From an uncultured Lachnospiraceae bacterium (lineage in GTDB: Bacteria > Bacillota > Clostridia > Lachnospirales > Lachnospiraceae): DNA of 64,000 bases. The stretch spans positions 1-64,000 of the forward strand of contig CANQDA010000013.1 in assembly GCA_947591155.1 (NCBI GenBank), written 5' to 3'. Below are positions 7,427 through 15,408 of this stretch, piece by piece. Each line of letters starts with the position of its first letter. Position 1 is the stretch's first letter. The notes below the pieces were generated by a model. The model did not search any database. It was not told where the DNA came from and worked only from the letters and a program-made list of their open reading frames with translations. Position numbers and translations under genes: made by a program.

Positions 7427-8605
7427 TTAGTAGTAGATTTCAATCGTTTCCGGGCAACCTGTCGCTTTGGAAAAAATTTCTTCAAACAGAATCCGCTGTC
7501 CGGAGAAAACATCGCTCAGCCTGCGGATATGCCGGTAAGTTTTCATACATGATTCGAACAGATCATCCGAGTTGACGCATTCCCGTGCATGGGGCTGACT
7601 GAACTGCGGAAGACAGAACAGCCAATCGAATACTGCTTTCAGATCCTCCGCATCCAGGAGACGAATGATTCCGTCGGTGTATTCGTCCGCCAGAATCGTG
7701 CACCAGAAACTACACCAGTCCGTCAGCTCAGGGGTGTATGTGTTCAGGCACCTCAGCAGGATTTTGGAAACCGTGGTTTGCGTCTTGCCGTTTGCCTTTA
7801 ATTTCCCAAGCATCCGATCCAAATGTTTTGACGCTTTAGCCTTTATCGAGAGCCAACGTTTAGCAAAACCCTGGGCGAGCAGCTCATCTGAGAAATCGTT
7901 TAGCATCTCTGTCCCGTAATCCGTTTTGATCGGACCGTTTTTCTGGTACCTCACCTCCAGGCGCATCAGCTTTCGCCCGGTGTTTGTGGAGATGGACTTC
8001 TTTTCAAGCTGCTTCTCCTTGTCATAGATCGAGAGGGAGAGGGTCGATCCGGGGATCTTGACCGCTTCCACAGCAATTCCGTTTTCGTTCAATTTTGTGC
8101 GAGCTTCAAATTCCACGCCGTTCTTACAAGTCGATACGTTGGCGATCAGCGTCTCGATTCTCTTGTAAAGGAAACAGGGCTTCTCAGTACGGATCGTGTT
8201 ATTGACCTCCAGTGAGATAATGCGGATATCTTCTTTGCGAAAATTCAGCATGATCCCGTATGTGTTCCCCAGAATTTCCAAGGCCTGATAGAACTTTCCC
8301 CAGATGGTGTCCAAATTCATGTTCTGGAGATTGCAGCCCTTATCGTCTGCCGCATGGAGCTCCAGCTCGATATAGGGTTTCGAATCAACGTTGTGTTTCA
8401 GAGCACATTCAAAAGTAAATTCCTTGTTCCTGATGCGAAGGTATCTTTTTCCGAGCGAAACTCCTCTGGTCATCGACAGCGTCTGATTGGTGTTGTAGTC
8501 GTTCAGGATATCTATGACCTTGCTTTCCGTATCAATGGAATCGGGGATGTTCACCTTTATCACGTCAGCGCCGATCACGCCGATCAATTTTTTTTCTTTG
8601 TTCAT
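7427..8605 (-). CDS. Putative replication-initiator-like protein
   Basis: This 392-residue protein is not confidently recognised. Its middle part contains LSIYDKEKQL and, about 30 residues later, LMRLEVRYQKNGPIK. That spacing and wording are reminiscent of phage/plasmid Rep proteins of the gene II/X and RstA type, which initiate rolling-circle replication. No HUH motif could be identified, so this is a suggestion only. A 50-bp nested palindrome stands 44 bp upstream of the start, as expected for an origin or operator. AGAAAGG precedes the ATG. Alternatives are another DNA-binding accessory protein of integrative elements. Confidence 0.45.
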   Translation of the reverse strand: MNKEKKLIGVIGADVIKVNIPDSIDTESKVIDILNDYNTNQTLSMTRGVSLGKRYLRIRNKEFTFECALKHNVDSKPYIELELHAADDKGCNLQNMNLDTIWGKFYQALEILGNTYGIMLNFRKEDIRIISLEVNNTIRTEKPCFLYKRIETLIANVSTCKNGVEFEARTKLNENGIAVEAVKIPGSTLSLSIYDKEKQLEKKSISTNTGRKLMRLEVRYQKNGPIKTDYGTEMLNDFSDELLAQGFAKRWLSIKAKASKHLDRMLGKLKANGKTQTTVSKILLRCLNTYTPELTDWCSFWCTILADEYTDGIIRLLDAEDLKAVFDWLFCLPQFSQPHARECVNSDDLFESCMKTYRHIRRLSDVFSGQRILFEEIFSKATGCPETIEIYY

Positions 8606-8648
8606 GGTTATCCTTTCTGAAATATGTGTTTTACTTTCTGGTAAACAC

Positions 8649-8698
8649 CGTAATCTACTGAATGAACCAGTAGTCTACTGGGCAGGCAGTAGATTACG
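8649..8698. repeat. Nested palindrome upstream of the Rep-like gene
   Basis: The outer arms CGTAATCTACTG (8649-8660) and its exact inverse (8687-8698) enclose a second palindrome, CCAGTAG-T-CTACTGG (8667-8681). Both share almost the same centre. The hexamer CTACTG therefore occurs four times in alternating orientation. It may be a double-strand origin, a cruciform or an iteron-like operator. Confidence 0.7.
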
Positions 8699-8725
8699 GA
8701 TGAAGGAATAGGTATAAGGAATCTC

Positions 8726-8752
8726 CTATGTCTTAAAGTTGTTTTTACCCAT
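8726..8752 (-). CDS. Possible 8-residue leader peptide
   Basis: The minus strand shows AAAGGAGGAG followed about 6 nt later by a short ORF, MGKNNFKT-stop, upstream of the nested palindrome and the Rep-like gene. The ribosome site is stronger than that of many real genes here. It may be a leader peptide or the remnant of a lost gene. The rest of 8760-9076 is very AT-rich and shows no other feature. Confidence 0.3.
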   Translation of the reverse strand: MGKNNFKT

Positions 8753-9124
8753 TGGCTTCTCCTCCTTTTCTGAAAACTGGTCGGTGCACCTACTACCAAT
8801 CTGTAAACAGAGAATTTCGAGGAGTCGTTTTCATACAGGCGTTTTGAGAAATGAACCTGTCAAAAATGCAAAATTGTAAAAAATGCATAAAAAATATAGT
8901 GATAAATAATTGGAAATTAGTGTTTTTTGACTTTTCTGTGATGCGGAAAAGAAAGAAAAGAATAGTGAAAAATATGAAAAAATTAATGGTTGTAGGAAGC
9001 TGTTTTTTGTGATATATTTACAAGAAAAAGGCTTCTTTTGTTTGCAAATACAAAGAAAAACGTGGAAAATATTTTTTTGACTTGAAAAGATTTTTATACT
9101 ATTTTTAGTAGAGGAGGTATTTTT

Positions 9125-10714
9125 ATGAAAAAGATCAGGCTTTTCTTCGGAACCATCTTTTTACTGCTCGCCGTGTCCGGTGCCGCTTTCGTCTCCTCCG
9201 CGGAGACGGTGGACCTGCCCGTACAGGCAACAGAGCGCTATGACAAGGCCCAGGAGCTGCTCGGCGTCATCAACGGGCACAGGGCAGGTTATTCCAAGGA
9301 TCCTCTGACCATGGATTCCAGGCTCATGGAGGTCGCCATGCAGCGTGCGGCCGAGCTGTCCATCTATTTTTCCCATGTTTTCCCGGATGCGCATTCAGAC
9401 ATGTCGTCCTATTTTTCTACTGACAACGTCGCAGAAGACATCCTGTCCGGAGTTGCGGACACAGCCATGGTATACAATACGTGGTATAAATCAGCCCTTC
9501 ATGGAGGGCCCATGCTCAGCAGCAGTTTCAAGTACTGCGGGATCGGCTGTGTGGAGGTGGAAAGCACGATGTACTGGGTACTTCTGTCGGCGCCCAAGAG
9601 CTACGGCTCCGAGGCCCACCAGAGCAACGCCGTGGAGAACACGCGGACGGTCCAGATGGAAAAGTCCTGGATCTCCTTTGAGGTATGGGACTGGCGCTAC
9701 AACGACACGAACGAATCCTTTACGGGCAGATCCGTCTACTACGGGAAGAGTGCGGAGGTCGGCATCCGGATCATCAACCCAGGCAACAGCAATGCGATCT
9801 TCCGCATCTACCCGCAGTACCTGACCTACCAGTCGGATGACCCGGCCGTGCTCAGGGTTGACGCGAACGGCACCGTGACCCCTGTGTCCAGGGGATCCGC
9901 GCACCTCACGGTGGCCTTAAAGAGCAGCCCGGACGTCAAGACGACCTTCCCGGTGAACGTCATATCCAACACGCTGTGGAAGACCCCGACCATCACCCTC
10001 AGCTCGACCTCGTTTCTGGAGACCGGGTCCGAGATCCGGCCTGGGGTCACCGTCAGGGACTGCTTCGGGAACCCGATGGTGGAAAACCGGGACTACCGGC
10101 TGGAATATGCGAACAACAAGAATGCGGGCGCGGCAAGCGTCAGGGTCTATTTCCTAGGGAACTACAGCGACCCGTCCGCGGGGAACTATGACTTCGTCAC
10201 GAAGGGCTTCTACATCACGTCGAACCCGGACCTGCACAACCCGACGCCGGGGGATGGGGAAATTGGAGGCGGAAACACTGGCGGCGACGGTACTTCCGGC
10301 GGCACTACGGGCAGCGGAAGTACAGGCGGCCCCGCGGGCAGTAACGTTGGCGGCGGAACTGCCGGTGCAACGGCTTCTGTTGTCCCTGCGGGCGGCGGTG
10401 GATATACTGCTCCTGCTCCCACACTACCGAAGGCGTCCTTATCAAGCCTTAAGTCCGCGAAGAAAAAAACCGTTACGGTTAAATGGAAAAAGAAGAAAGG
10501 CATATCCGGATACCAGATACAGTATGCCTTGAACAAGAAATTCACAAAGAGTAAGAAGACTAAGACGGTAGCAAAGGCGAAAAAGACTTCGCTTACCATC
10601 AAGAAATTAAAATCCGGAAAGACTTACTATGTCCGGATCAGGACATACAAAAAAGTGAACGGGGTATCCTATTACGGCAGCTGGAGCAAAACGAAAAAGG
10701 TCCGTATAAAATGA
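9125..10714 (+). CDS. Secreted CAP/SCP-domain protein with Ig-like and FnIII domains
   Basis: This 529-residue exported protein has a signal peptide (1-26, charged start, hydrophobic core, SSA cut site). A CAP/SCP-like domain (about 40-165) contains ELLGVINGHRA and YNTWYKSALHGGPML. A BIG2-like repeat (about 215-275) includes DDPAVLRVDANGTVTPVSRG, and a second Ig-like module follows. After a Gly/Thr/Ser linker (about 375-430) comes a very Lys-rich fibronectin type III-like domain to the end. No LPXTG or membrane anchor is seen, so it is released or held by charge. GAGGAGG precedes the ATG; a likely promoter has TTGACT at 9077. CAP functions in bacteria are poorly defined. It is cargo of the integrative element. 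Confidence 0.85.
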   Translation: MKKIRLFFGTIFLLLAVSGAAFVSSAETVDLPVQATERYDKAQELLGVINGHRAGYSKDPLTMDSRLMEVAMQRAAELSIYFSHVFPDAHSDMSSYFSTDNVAEDILSGVADTAMVYNTWYKSALHGGPMLSSSFKYCGIGCVEVESTMYWVLLSAPKSYGSEAHQSNAVENTRTVQMEKSWISFEVWDWRYNDTNESFTGRSVYYGKSAEVGIRIINPGNSNAIFRIYPQYLTYQSDDPAVLRVDANGTVTPVSRGSAHLTVALKSSPDVKTTFPVNVISNTLWKTPTITLSSTSFLETGSEIRPGVTVRDCFGNPMVENRDYRLEYANNKNAGAASVRVYFLGNYSDPSAGNYDFVTKGFYITSNPDLHNPTPGDGEIGGGNTGGDGTSGGTTGSGSTGGPAGSNVGGGTAGATASVVPAGGGGYTAPAPTLPKASLSSLKSAKKKTVTVKWKKKKGISGYQIQYALNKKFTKSKKTKTVAKAKKTSLTIKKLKSGKTYYVRIRTYKKVNGVSYYGSWSKTKKVRIK

Positions 10715-10749
10715 CTAGGAGTCCAATCTGGTTTTCACAAAAATGCATA

Positions 10750-10778
10750 TTGCCTTTCTGAATGGCATATGCTATAAT
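10750..10778 (+). promoter_or_regulatory. Promoter of the antitoxin-like RNA
   Basis: TTGCCT (10750-10755) and TATAAT (10773-10778) have a 17-nt spacer. No gene follows, only a hairpin terminator about 75 nt downstream, so the transcript should be a small RNA starting near 10785. Confidence 0.75.
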
Positions 10779-10784
10779 GCCGGT

Positions 10785-10858
10785 AGGCAAGAACAGCAAA
10801 GAAAACTTTATAGCGACGAAAAACGAAAATCCCGGAGCGCCAATCTCCGGGATTTTCT
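10785..10858 (+). ncRNA. Antitoxin RNA of a par/Fst-like type I system
   Basis: This predicted RNA of about 74 nt runs from the promoter at 10750-10778 to the bidirectional hairpin at 10827-10856. Bases 10790-10817 match 10973-11001 at 25 of 29 alignment columns. The latter stretch is the antisense of the toxin mRNA around its start codon, so the RNA could base-pair there and block translation. Convergent transcription toward a shared terminator plus a distant direct repeat is the layout of RNA II in the Enterococcus par locus. The pairing is seen in sequence; regulation is inferred. Confidence 0.7.
10827..10856. terminator. Shared bidirectional terminator of the type I locus
   Basis: AAAATCCCGGAG pairs with CTCCGGGATTTT around a 6-nt loop. 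The A-run before and T-run after the stem let it terminate both the antitoxin RNA from the left and the toxin mRNA from the right. The two transcripts would also be fully complementary here. Confidence 0.75.
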
Positions 10859-10908
10859 AGTCTCATTTTCGGCAGTGGGAGAGCTTAACCCCACAGGCTA
10901 GTTGCCGA

Positions 10909-10995
10909 TTATCTGTCTCCGTCTAGCCATTTGATGATGTAGTGGCAAACTACACCACCCACGACGGAGACCAGAACCGCAAAGAAAAACTCCAT
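10909..10995 (-). CDS. Fst-like small membrane toxin, 28 residues
   Basis: The product is a 28-residue hydrophobic peptide starting MEFFFAVLVSVVGG and ending HYIIKWLDGDR. That is one transmembrane helix followed by a short charged tail with the WLD motif typical of Fst/Ldr-type toxins. AAAGGGGGTG stands 6 nt before the ATG. The minus-strand promoter is at 11041-11069, and the mRNA runs into the shared terminator at 10827-10856. A further imperfect hairpin (about 10870-10909) lies just past the stop. It is too short for ordinary gene callers. Toxicity is inferred from family resemblance and the antisense partner. Confidence 0.72.
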   Translation of the reverse strand: MEFFFAVLVSVVGGVVCHYIIKWLDGDR

Positions 10996-11040
10996 AGCGA
11001 CACCCCCTTTCCTTGCCAGTCTAGGGGCGGCAACACTGCA

Positions 11041-11069
11041 ATTATATAACAAAACCAAATAGCATACAA
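11041..11069 (-). promoter_or_regulatory. Promoter of the Fst-like toxin mRNA
   Basis: On the minus strand, TTGTAT (11064-11069) and TATAAT (11041-11046) are separated by 17 nt. The predicted start near 11034 gives a 5' leader of about 40 nt before the toxin ATG. Confidence 0.7.
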
Positions 11070-11105
11070 GATTTTCTCCGAATCCCGCTATTCGAACAGA
11101 AAGCC

Positions 11106-11134
11106 TTTACATTTAAAAATAATTATGATATAAT
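11106..11134 (+). promoter_or_regulatory. Promoter of the gene at 11183
   Basis: TTTACA (11106-11111) and TATAAT (11129-11134) are 17 nt apart, divergent from the toxin promoter. The leader to the ATG is about 40 nt. Confidence 0.65.
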
Positions 11135-11182
11135 TGTTATACAAGATACATTACAATTATAATAGAAAGGAGGGGTTAAAAA

Positions 11183-11749
11183 ATGGTTACTTCTACCAAT
11201 TATTCGGAGCAGAACACTTCGCCGTCGATCCCTGCTTTTTCACCGGACCGGATTCCGGACTGTCTGAATGTGTTGGCCTCCCGTATCGGCATCCTTGAGA
11301 ATGTTCTGCGCTACCTCCAGGACAGGTCTCTGTGGATAGCCAATGAGTCGACAGCCCGGATGATCGACATGACCGGAAGCGAATACGATATCCTTCCGGG
11401 AGCGCAGTCAGACTACCGGTTCCAGGTTTTTAATACCTTTTGTGCTGAGATCGGTCCGCTTGCCTATGAGGAGGGTGTACAGTTCGAAGAAAACGGAGAG
11501 GTATTCAGTTTGGAGGACATCCATCCGCCGAAAGCCGAACATTCTAGCGACGAACAGATGGAAAAGGCGATGGTTCGGCTCGCCGAGGAATACAGGCAGC
11601 TATGCTCAGTGGCAGAAGCAAAGGGATTAAACCGCATCGGACACAGCCACCGGGCAGTCCGGAAAGAATTGCTTTATTCAGGAACTTACTATTCAAGGGA
11701 AGATGCAGCTCGTGCAGCAGCTGCGATCATGTCAAGGAATCCAATCTAA
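11183..11749 (+). CDS. Hypothetical protein of the integrative element
   Basis: This 188-residue soluble protein is not recognised. It has no signal peptide or membrane segment. Features are a helical region (about 25-60, NVLASRIGILENVLRYLQDR), an acidic middle (EFFENGEVFSLEDI-like stretch near 95-110) and an Ala-rich helix at the C-terminus. AAAGGAGGGG sits 8 nt before the ATG and a strong promoter is at 11106-11134, so it is well expressed as drawn. It stands alone between the type I locus and the DUF5688 gene. Confidence 0.6.
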   Translation: MVTSTNYSEQNTSPSIPAFSPDRIPDCLNVLASRIGILENVLRYLQDRSLWIANESTARMIDMTGSEYDILPGAQSDYRFQVFNTFCAEIGPLAYEEGVQFEENGEVFSLEDIHPPKAEHSSDEQMEKAMVRLAEEYRQLCSVAEAKGLNRIGHSHRAVRKELLYSGTYYSREDAARAAAAIMSRNPI

Positions 11750-12129
11750 GCTATTTTGATTTTCACCAGAACGGCACCCTCCGCCCGGCAGTGAAGGGAA
11801 TCCAGCCGTAGAAACCCATCATTGAAAATATATTTGGAAAAACCGAATGATACTCGCCGGTCTGGATAGGCAGACCTTAAATTAAGCTGACTAAGCCTAT
11901 CGCGGTTCGGCCTGCACTTCTTTATGTCCTGCAGGCCAGAACGCTCAGATTTTACACTGAGTGTGTGCTTTTCAGTAGCATTTGCGAAATGAGGGCACAT
12001 AGAAACCGGCATGCTCCATCTTTTCGGACATGCCAAACCCGTACCATACAATTTAATACAAACCTATCAATTCCGCTCTCAGAAGCGGGCAAAATCAAAG
12101 CCCGCAATGCGGGTGGAAAGGAGAAACTG
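11750..12129 (+). other. 380-bp non-coding interval with hairpins
   Basis: No gene is seen. GGCCTGCA (11909-11916) pairs with TGCAGGCC (11930-11937), and GCGGGC (12085-12090) pairs with GCCCGC (12100-12105) just before the ribosome site of the next gene. The second hairpin may control translation of the DUF5688 gene. The first has no U-tract. A structured leader RNA is possible. Confidence 0.4.
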
Positions 12130-12972
12130 ATGAAACAGAGGAAGCCAGAGGAAATCCAGGAGGTTCTTAAGGAGCACGGGATCAGCACGGAAATCGTCAA
12201 CGTCTGCCGTAACGGCACAAAGAGGACCGGTTTTCGCATATGCACGGGGGCGAAGGTCACGCCGGTCGTATACCTCGATCCGTGCGCTACGGAAGCGGAA
12301 TTATTGGAATACGTCGATAATGCCCTACGGAAGCGCCAGCCGGCATTCGATACGGATGTATTGGAAAACAAGCAATCCGTGCTTGCCAACAGCATCGTGT
12401 GTGTGCAGAAAATGAGCGATGAGCCGATCATTAAGAGGACGCTGATGAATCTGGAGATATACGTGCGGATATGTCTGCCGGACTCTGGATGGGACGGCCA
12501 GTTCAGTATCAAGGCTACGCATTCCTTCATAGACGCGCTGGGTGTTACCGAATCCGCGTTATGGGAGGCGGCACTCAATAACACTGCCGGAGGCCTGACG
12601 GTACGTGAGATCGGTGAAGTGATGGCATCTATTGGCTTTGCGTTTCCGATCGGGCCGGTTCCGATGTATGTTGCCGGCACGAAAAGCTGTCTGAACGGTG
12701 CGGCAGCGATTTTGTACCCGGATATTTTTGGGGACTTCTGCCGGCGGAACGGTTTTGGCGGCATCCTGATACTTCCCAGCAGCATACATGAGCTCATGGT
12801 CATTCCGGACAGCATGGATGCCTCGCCGCGTGACCTGCTGGGGATCGTATCGGATATCAACGAAGAATGCGTTGTGCCGGAGGAACAGCTCACGCCAGCC
12901 GTCTACCGGTATACCCTGGAGACGAATGAAGTCCGTCTCGTGGCAACGCAGACGGGGGTGAACGCATGCTGA
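12130..12972 (+). CDS. DUF5688 family protein
   Basis: This 280-residue protein matches the pattern I associate with DUF5688, a Firmicutes family common in mobile elements. It has an early VVYLDPCATEAELLEYVDNAL, a central GPVPMYVAGTKSCLNGAAAILYPDIF and a C-terminal GGILILPSSIHELMVIPDS followed by VPEEQLTPAVYRY. Biochemical function is unknown. The ATG at 12130 has AAAGGAG 6 nt upstream; the frame is open further upstream but lacks a site there. The stop overlaps the start of the RadC-like gene, so the two are coupled. Confidence 0.78.
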   Translation: MKQRKPEEIQEVLKEHGISTEIVNVCRNGTKRTGFRICTGAKVTPVVYLDPCATEAELLEYVDNALRKRQPAFDTDVLENKQSVLANSIVCVQKMSDEPIIKRTLMNLEIYVRICLPDSGWDGQFSIKATHSFIDALGVTESALWEAALNNTAGGLTVREIGEVMASIGFAFPIGPVPMYVAGTKSCLNGAAAILYPDIFGDFCRRNGFGGILILPSSIHELMVIPDSMDASPRDLLGIVSDINEECVVPEEQLTPAVYRYTLETNEVRLVATQTGVNAC

Positions 12973-13427
12973 ACCAGTACAACATCGAGCGTTCCAGTGA
13001 AGGGATCGTGCTCATAAAGGAGAAAGCATACGATTCTCCGGAGCAAAGCATTTCCGGGCCGGCTGAACTCGCGGCTATGTTCGGCGATGTTTTCCACCTG
13101 GAGCGTCTTCTGCAGGAACACCTGGTCATGGCCACGCTCACAGCTAAGATGCGGGTTGAATCCCTCTTTACGGTCGCGGTCGGTATAGCGGCGAAGTGCC
13201 TGTTTTCCCCAAGGGAAATATATCTACGGGCGCTGCTTAGCGGCGGTACCAGGATTGCCGTCGCCCATAATCATGTGAGCGGAGACCCGACCCCATCCAA
13301 AGACGATGGAGCTGCATATCAGCGCATAAAGTCCGCAGGGGAACTGGTCGGGATTCCTCTGGTGGACTTCCTGATCATCGGAAGCCAGGGAGCCTATTAC
13401 AGCTTTGCAGAGCATGCAGGGAACTAG
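12966..13427 (+). CDS. RadC-like JAB/MPN-domain protein
   Basis: This 153-residue protein carries the RadC/JAMM metal-binding signature AHNHVSGDPTPSKDD (about 100-114) followed by LVGIPLVDFLIIG. Stand-alone RadC-like proteins of this type are frequent in plasmids, phages and integrative elements, where they are presumed metal-dependent hydrolases; the old link to DNA repair is doubtful. The start overlaps the DUF5688 stop by 7 nt. The N-terminal 50 residues lack the helix-hairpin-helix of chromosomal RadC. Confidence 0.82.
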   Translation: MLNQYNIERSSEGIVLIKEKAYDSPEQSISGPAELAAMFGDVFHLERLLQEHLVMATLTAKMRVESLFTVAVGIAAKCLFSPREIYLRALLSGGTRIAVAHNHVSGDPTPSKDDGAAYQRIKSAGELVGIPLVDFLIIGSQGAYYSFAEHAGN

Positions 13428-13470
13428 TACGGGCCTGTATGGCGGTTTCAAAGCACTGCCGCACAGGGAA

Positions 13471-13546
13471 ATACCGGTTTACACGCGCATCAGTGGACAG
13501 GCAGGCGCAGTCTGCCAGTCCCTGATGTGTACGGGTAAACTGGTAT
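13471..13546. repeat. 76-nt imperfect hairpin
   Basis: ATACCGGTTTAC at the left pairs with GTAAACTGGTAT at the right. The inner pairs CATCAG/CTGATG and GGCAG/CTGCC surround a 7-nt loop. Mismatches and unequal bulges give a cruciform-like shape with a bulged stem. It lies between the RadC-like gene and the recombinase at 13723. The rest of 13428-13722 shows nothing else. Confidence 0.55.
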
Positions 13547-13722
13547 GTTCAAGATGAGCTGGGTATCCTCACCAAAATCCAGCCGCCACACATAAGGCGC
13601 AAACAAGTGTACGTCACACACAAGACGAAAAAAAGTGTTTTGCCGAACGGGTTTTCCCGGGAGGCGGCGTTTAAGCTTTAATCTGGATGTTATCGAAAAT
13701 TGTCGTAAAGGGGCCGGGATAT

Positions 13723-14748
13723 ATGGGAAGACGCAATAAAACATATAGTAAGACGCTCCACCAGCAGGTCTACGAGAAACTCACGGCCATGCAATCGTTT
13801 GGGGAAAGCAAGCGGGAGGCGGCCGAAAACGGTACGCTAGATGGAAAGATATTCAGTTACGCAACATACAAGAGTTACTATAAACAGGCACAGTATTATG
13901 TCAAATGGGTTCAGTCCAGCCATCCGGAATGTACCACGTTGAAAAGCGCGAGGAAGTACGTGAACGATTACCTGGAGAGCCAGGTCAGCCGCGGACTCTC
14001 GGCATGGACGATCCATACGCAGGCGAAAGCACTTTCAAAGCTCTACGGGATCAAGCCGACGGACGCCGACTATTTTACCCCGCCGGAGCGTCGCCGTGCC
14101 GACATCAAACGCAGCCGGGACAACGCAGAAAAGAAATGCCGGTTTTCGGAGCGGAATAATGCGGAGCTGGTTGCGTTCTGCCGGGGAACAGGCTGCCGCA
14201 GGGGCGTGTTGGAGAAGCTTCGGGGAGACGACCTCTGGAGCCGGAGCCGGATGACCGCTGAGGCGGCCTCTTTGGAGAATAAGACGGACCGCTCAGAGGC
14301 AGAAGAGAAACACCTCGCGTGTCTCAAGGATGCCCTTCAGGTTTTTCCGGACCAATGGTACGTCCACCATCGTCATGATAAGAACGGGAAATACCGGTAC
14401 GCACCTATCGTGGGAACGGAGGATCAGAAGAGTCGGATCATCGCACGCTTCCAGGACAGGCGGCCGGATGAAAAAGTGTGGCAGCATGTGAGCAAGGCGG
14501 CGGACATCCACGGGTACAGAAGTGACTACGCGGTAAGTGTCTATCGGATGTATGCCCGCAGCATAGAAGAAATTCCGTATGACCGCGTGATGAAAGGAAC
14601 AGGCAAGCTTTTTCGCAGCGACGCTTATTTCTGTCGCAACGACGAACGCGGGAGAACGCTTGATCGCCGGGCCATGAAAATCGCTTCCAAGGCCCTGGGC
14701 CACACGAGGGAATATGTGATTGCAGTCAGCTATTTAAGGGGGCTATGA
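13723..14748 (+). CDS. Tyrosine recombinase family protein (third copy)
   Basis: This 341-residue integrase-fold protein has a helical core-binding half (about 45-115, with VKWVQSSHPECTTLKSARKYVNDYL). The catalytic residues appear complete: Arg in GCRRGVLEKLRGDDL (159/160), His263-Arg266 in HGYRSDYA, His327 in LGHTREYV and Tyr337 in SYLRG at the extreme C-terminus. It is not closely related to the other two integrases in the element. The ATG at 13723 has AAAGGGG 8 nt upstream. The stop overlaps the next gene by ATGA. Its site is unknown; the 76-nt hairpin just upstream is a candidate. Confidence 0.75.
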   Translation: MGRRNKTYSKTLHQQVYEKLTAMQSFGESKREAAENGTLDGKIFSYATYKSYYKQAQYYVKWVQSSHPECTTLKSARKYVNDYLESQVSRGLSAWTIHTQAKALSKLYGIKPTDADYFTPPERRRADIKRSRDNAEKKCRFSERNNAELVAFCRGTGCRRGVLEKLRGDDLWSRSRMTAEAASLENKTDRSEAEEKHLACLKDALQVFPDQWYVHHRHDKNGKYRYAPIVGTEDQKSRIIARFQDRRPDEKVWQHVSKAADIHGYRSDYAVSVYRMYARSIEEIPYDRVMKGTGKLFRSDAYFCRNDERGRTLDRRAMKIASKALGHTREYVIAVSYLRGL

Positions 14749-15344
14749 CCATGAATATGTGCAGTATATGTAAATATGCTTATGAGGAGACAATAAAGAC
14801 GCTTAATAAGCAGCTCGCCCAGATGAAAGAAGAAAAGGATGCGTTGGCTGCCCTTGCAGAAGAGAGGGCAAGGCAGAAGGAAGAGAAGCAGGCAGAGGTT
14901 GAGGCCGGACAGGCGCTCAATGCCGGACTCAAGCGCATAATGCGGGAACGTTCAAACGCCGCACGCTCTATTACCCCCAAAAAGGAGCATGACGGCTTCC
15001 TTGCCATAAGATCGGAACAGTACCTGGAGCATTCCGATGGGAATGAATTTGTGGGATGGAGGACAGTCCTGCAGACGCCCTATTCAGCGGAGCTTGATTT
15101 TTCCCAGGCCTGTCTCGCGATCGAAGAGGATGTGTTTGGCGGCGGCATCATAAAGGAGCTGGGCTGTGACGAGGTTGACCTTGCCTGCGATCCGGCAGGG
15201 ATTTCTGACGAAGATTCTGTCGTCTTATACCGTGTTCTCTACAAAGCGGATTATCGCTCTTCATACTGGGAGATGGTACTCTTTACAACCGGGTCGCTTT
15301 GTGTCCCGAAAAACCGGATGCCGCAGCCTCCCAAGAAGAAATAA
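14745..15344 (+). CDS. Hypothetical coiled-coil protein
   Basis: This 199-residue protein starts with CSICKYAYEE (a two-Cys motif), then a long charged coiled coil (about 15-75, rich in Glu, Lys, Ala and Gln) and a compact C-terminal part with no recognised motif. It is translationally coupled to the upstream recombinase gene through an ATGA overlap and may be its partner or regulator. No function is claimed. Confidence 0.6.
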   Translation: MTMNMCSICKYAYEETIKTLNKQLAQMKEEKDALAALAEERARQKEEKQAEVEAGQALNAGLKRIMRERSNAARSITPKKEHDGFLAIRSEQYLEHSDGNEFVGWRTVLQTPYSAELDFSQACLAIEEDVFGGGIIKELGCDEVDLACDPAGISDEDSVVLYRVLYKADYRSSYWEMVLFTTGSLCVPKNRMPQPPKKK

Positions 15345-15346
15345 TG

Positions 15347-15375
15347 TTGCCAAATTCGTTCATTAACATTATAAT
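15347..15375 (+). promoter_or_regulatory. Promoter of the right-end integrase
   Basis: TTGCCA (15347-15352) and TATAAT (15370-15375) are 17 nt apart, directly before the integrase gene. It gives the integrase its own transcript separate from the upstream pair. Confidence 0.7.
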
Positions 15376-15408
15376 ATTATAGTCAAGTATGCGGATCTGT
15401 ATTGAAAT

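Noticed and set aside
8608..8799. A 63-codon minus-strand frame upstream of the Rep-like gene
   Set aside because: It runs through the nested palindrome, lacks a good ribosome site and has no recognisable pattern. The 8-codon frame in another phase has the strong site.
13471..13546. An integron attC site
   Set aside because: No paired 7-bp core sites with GTT/AAC boundaries were found and no cassette array or IntI-type insert is present, although a bulged stem is seen.
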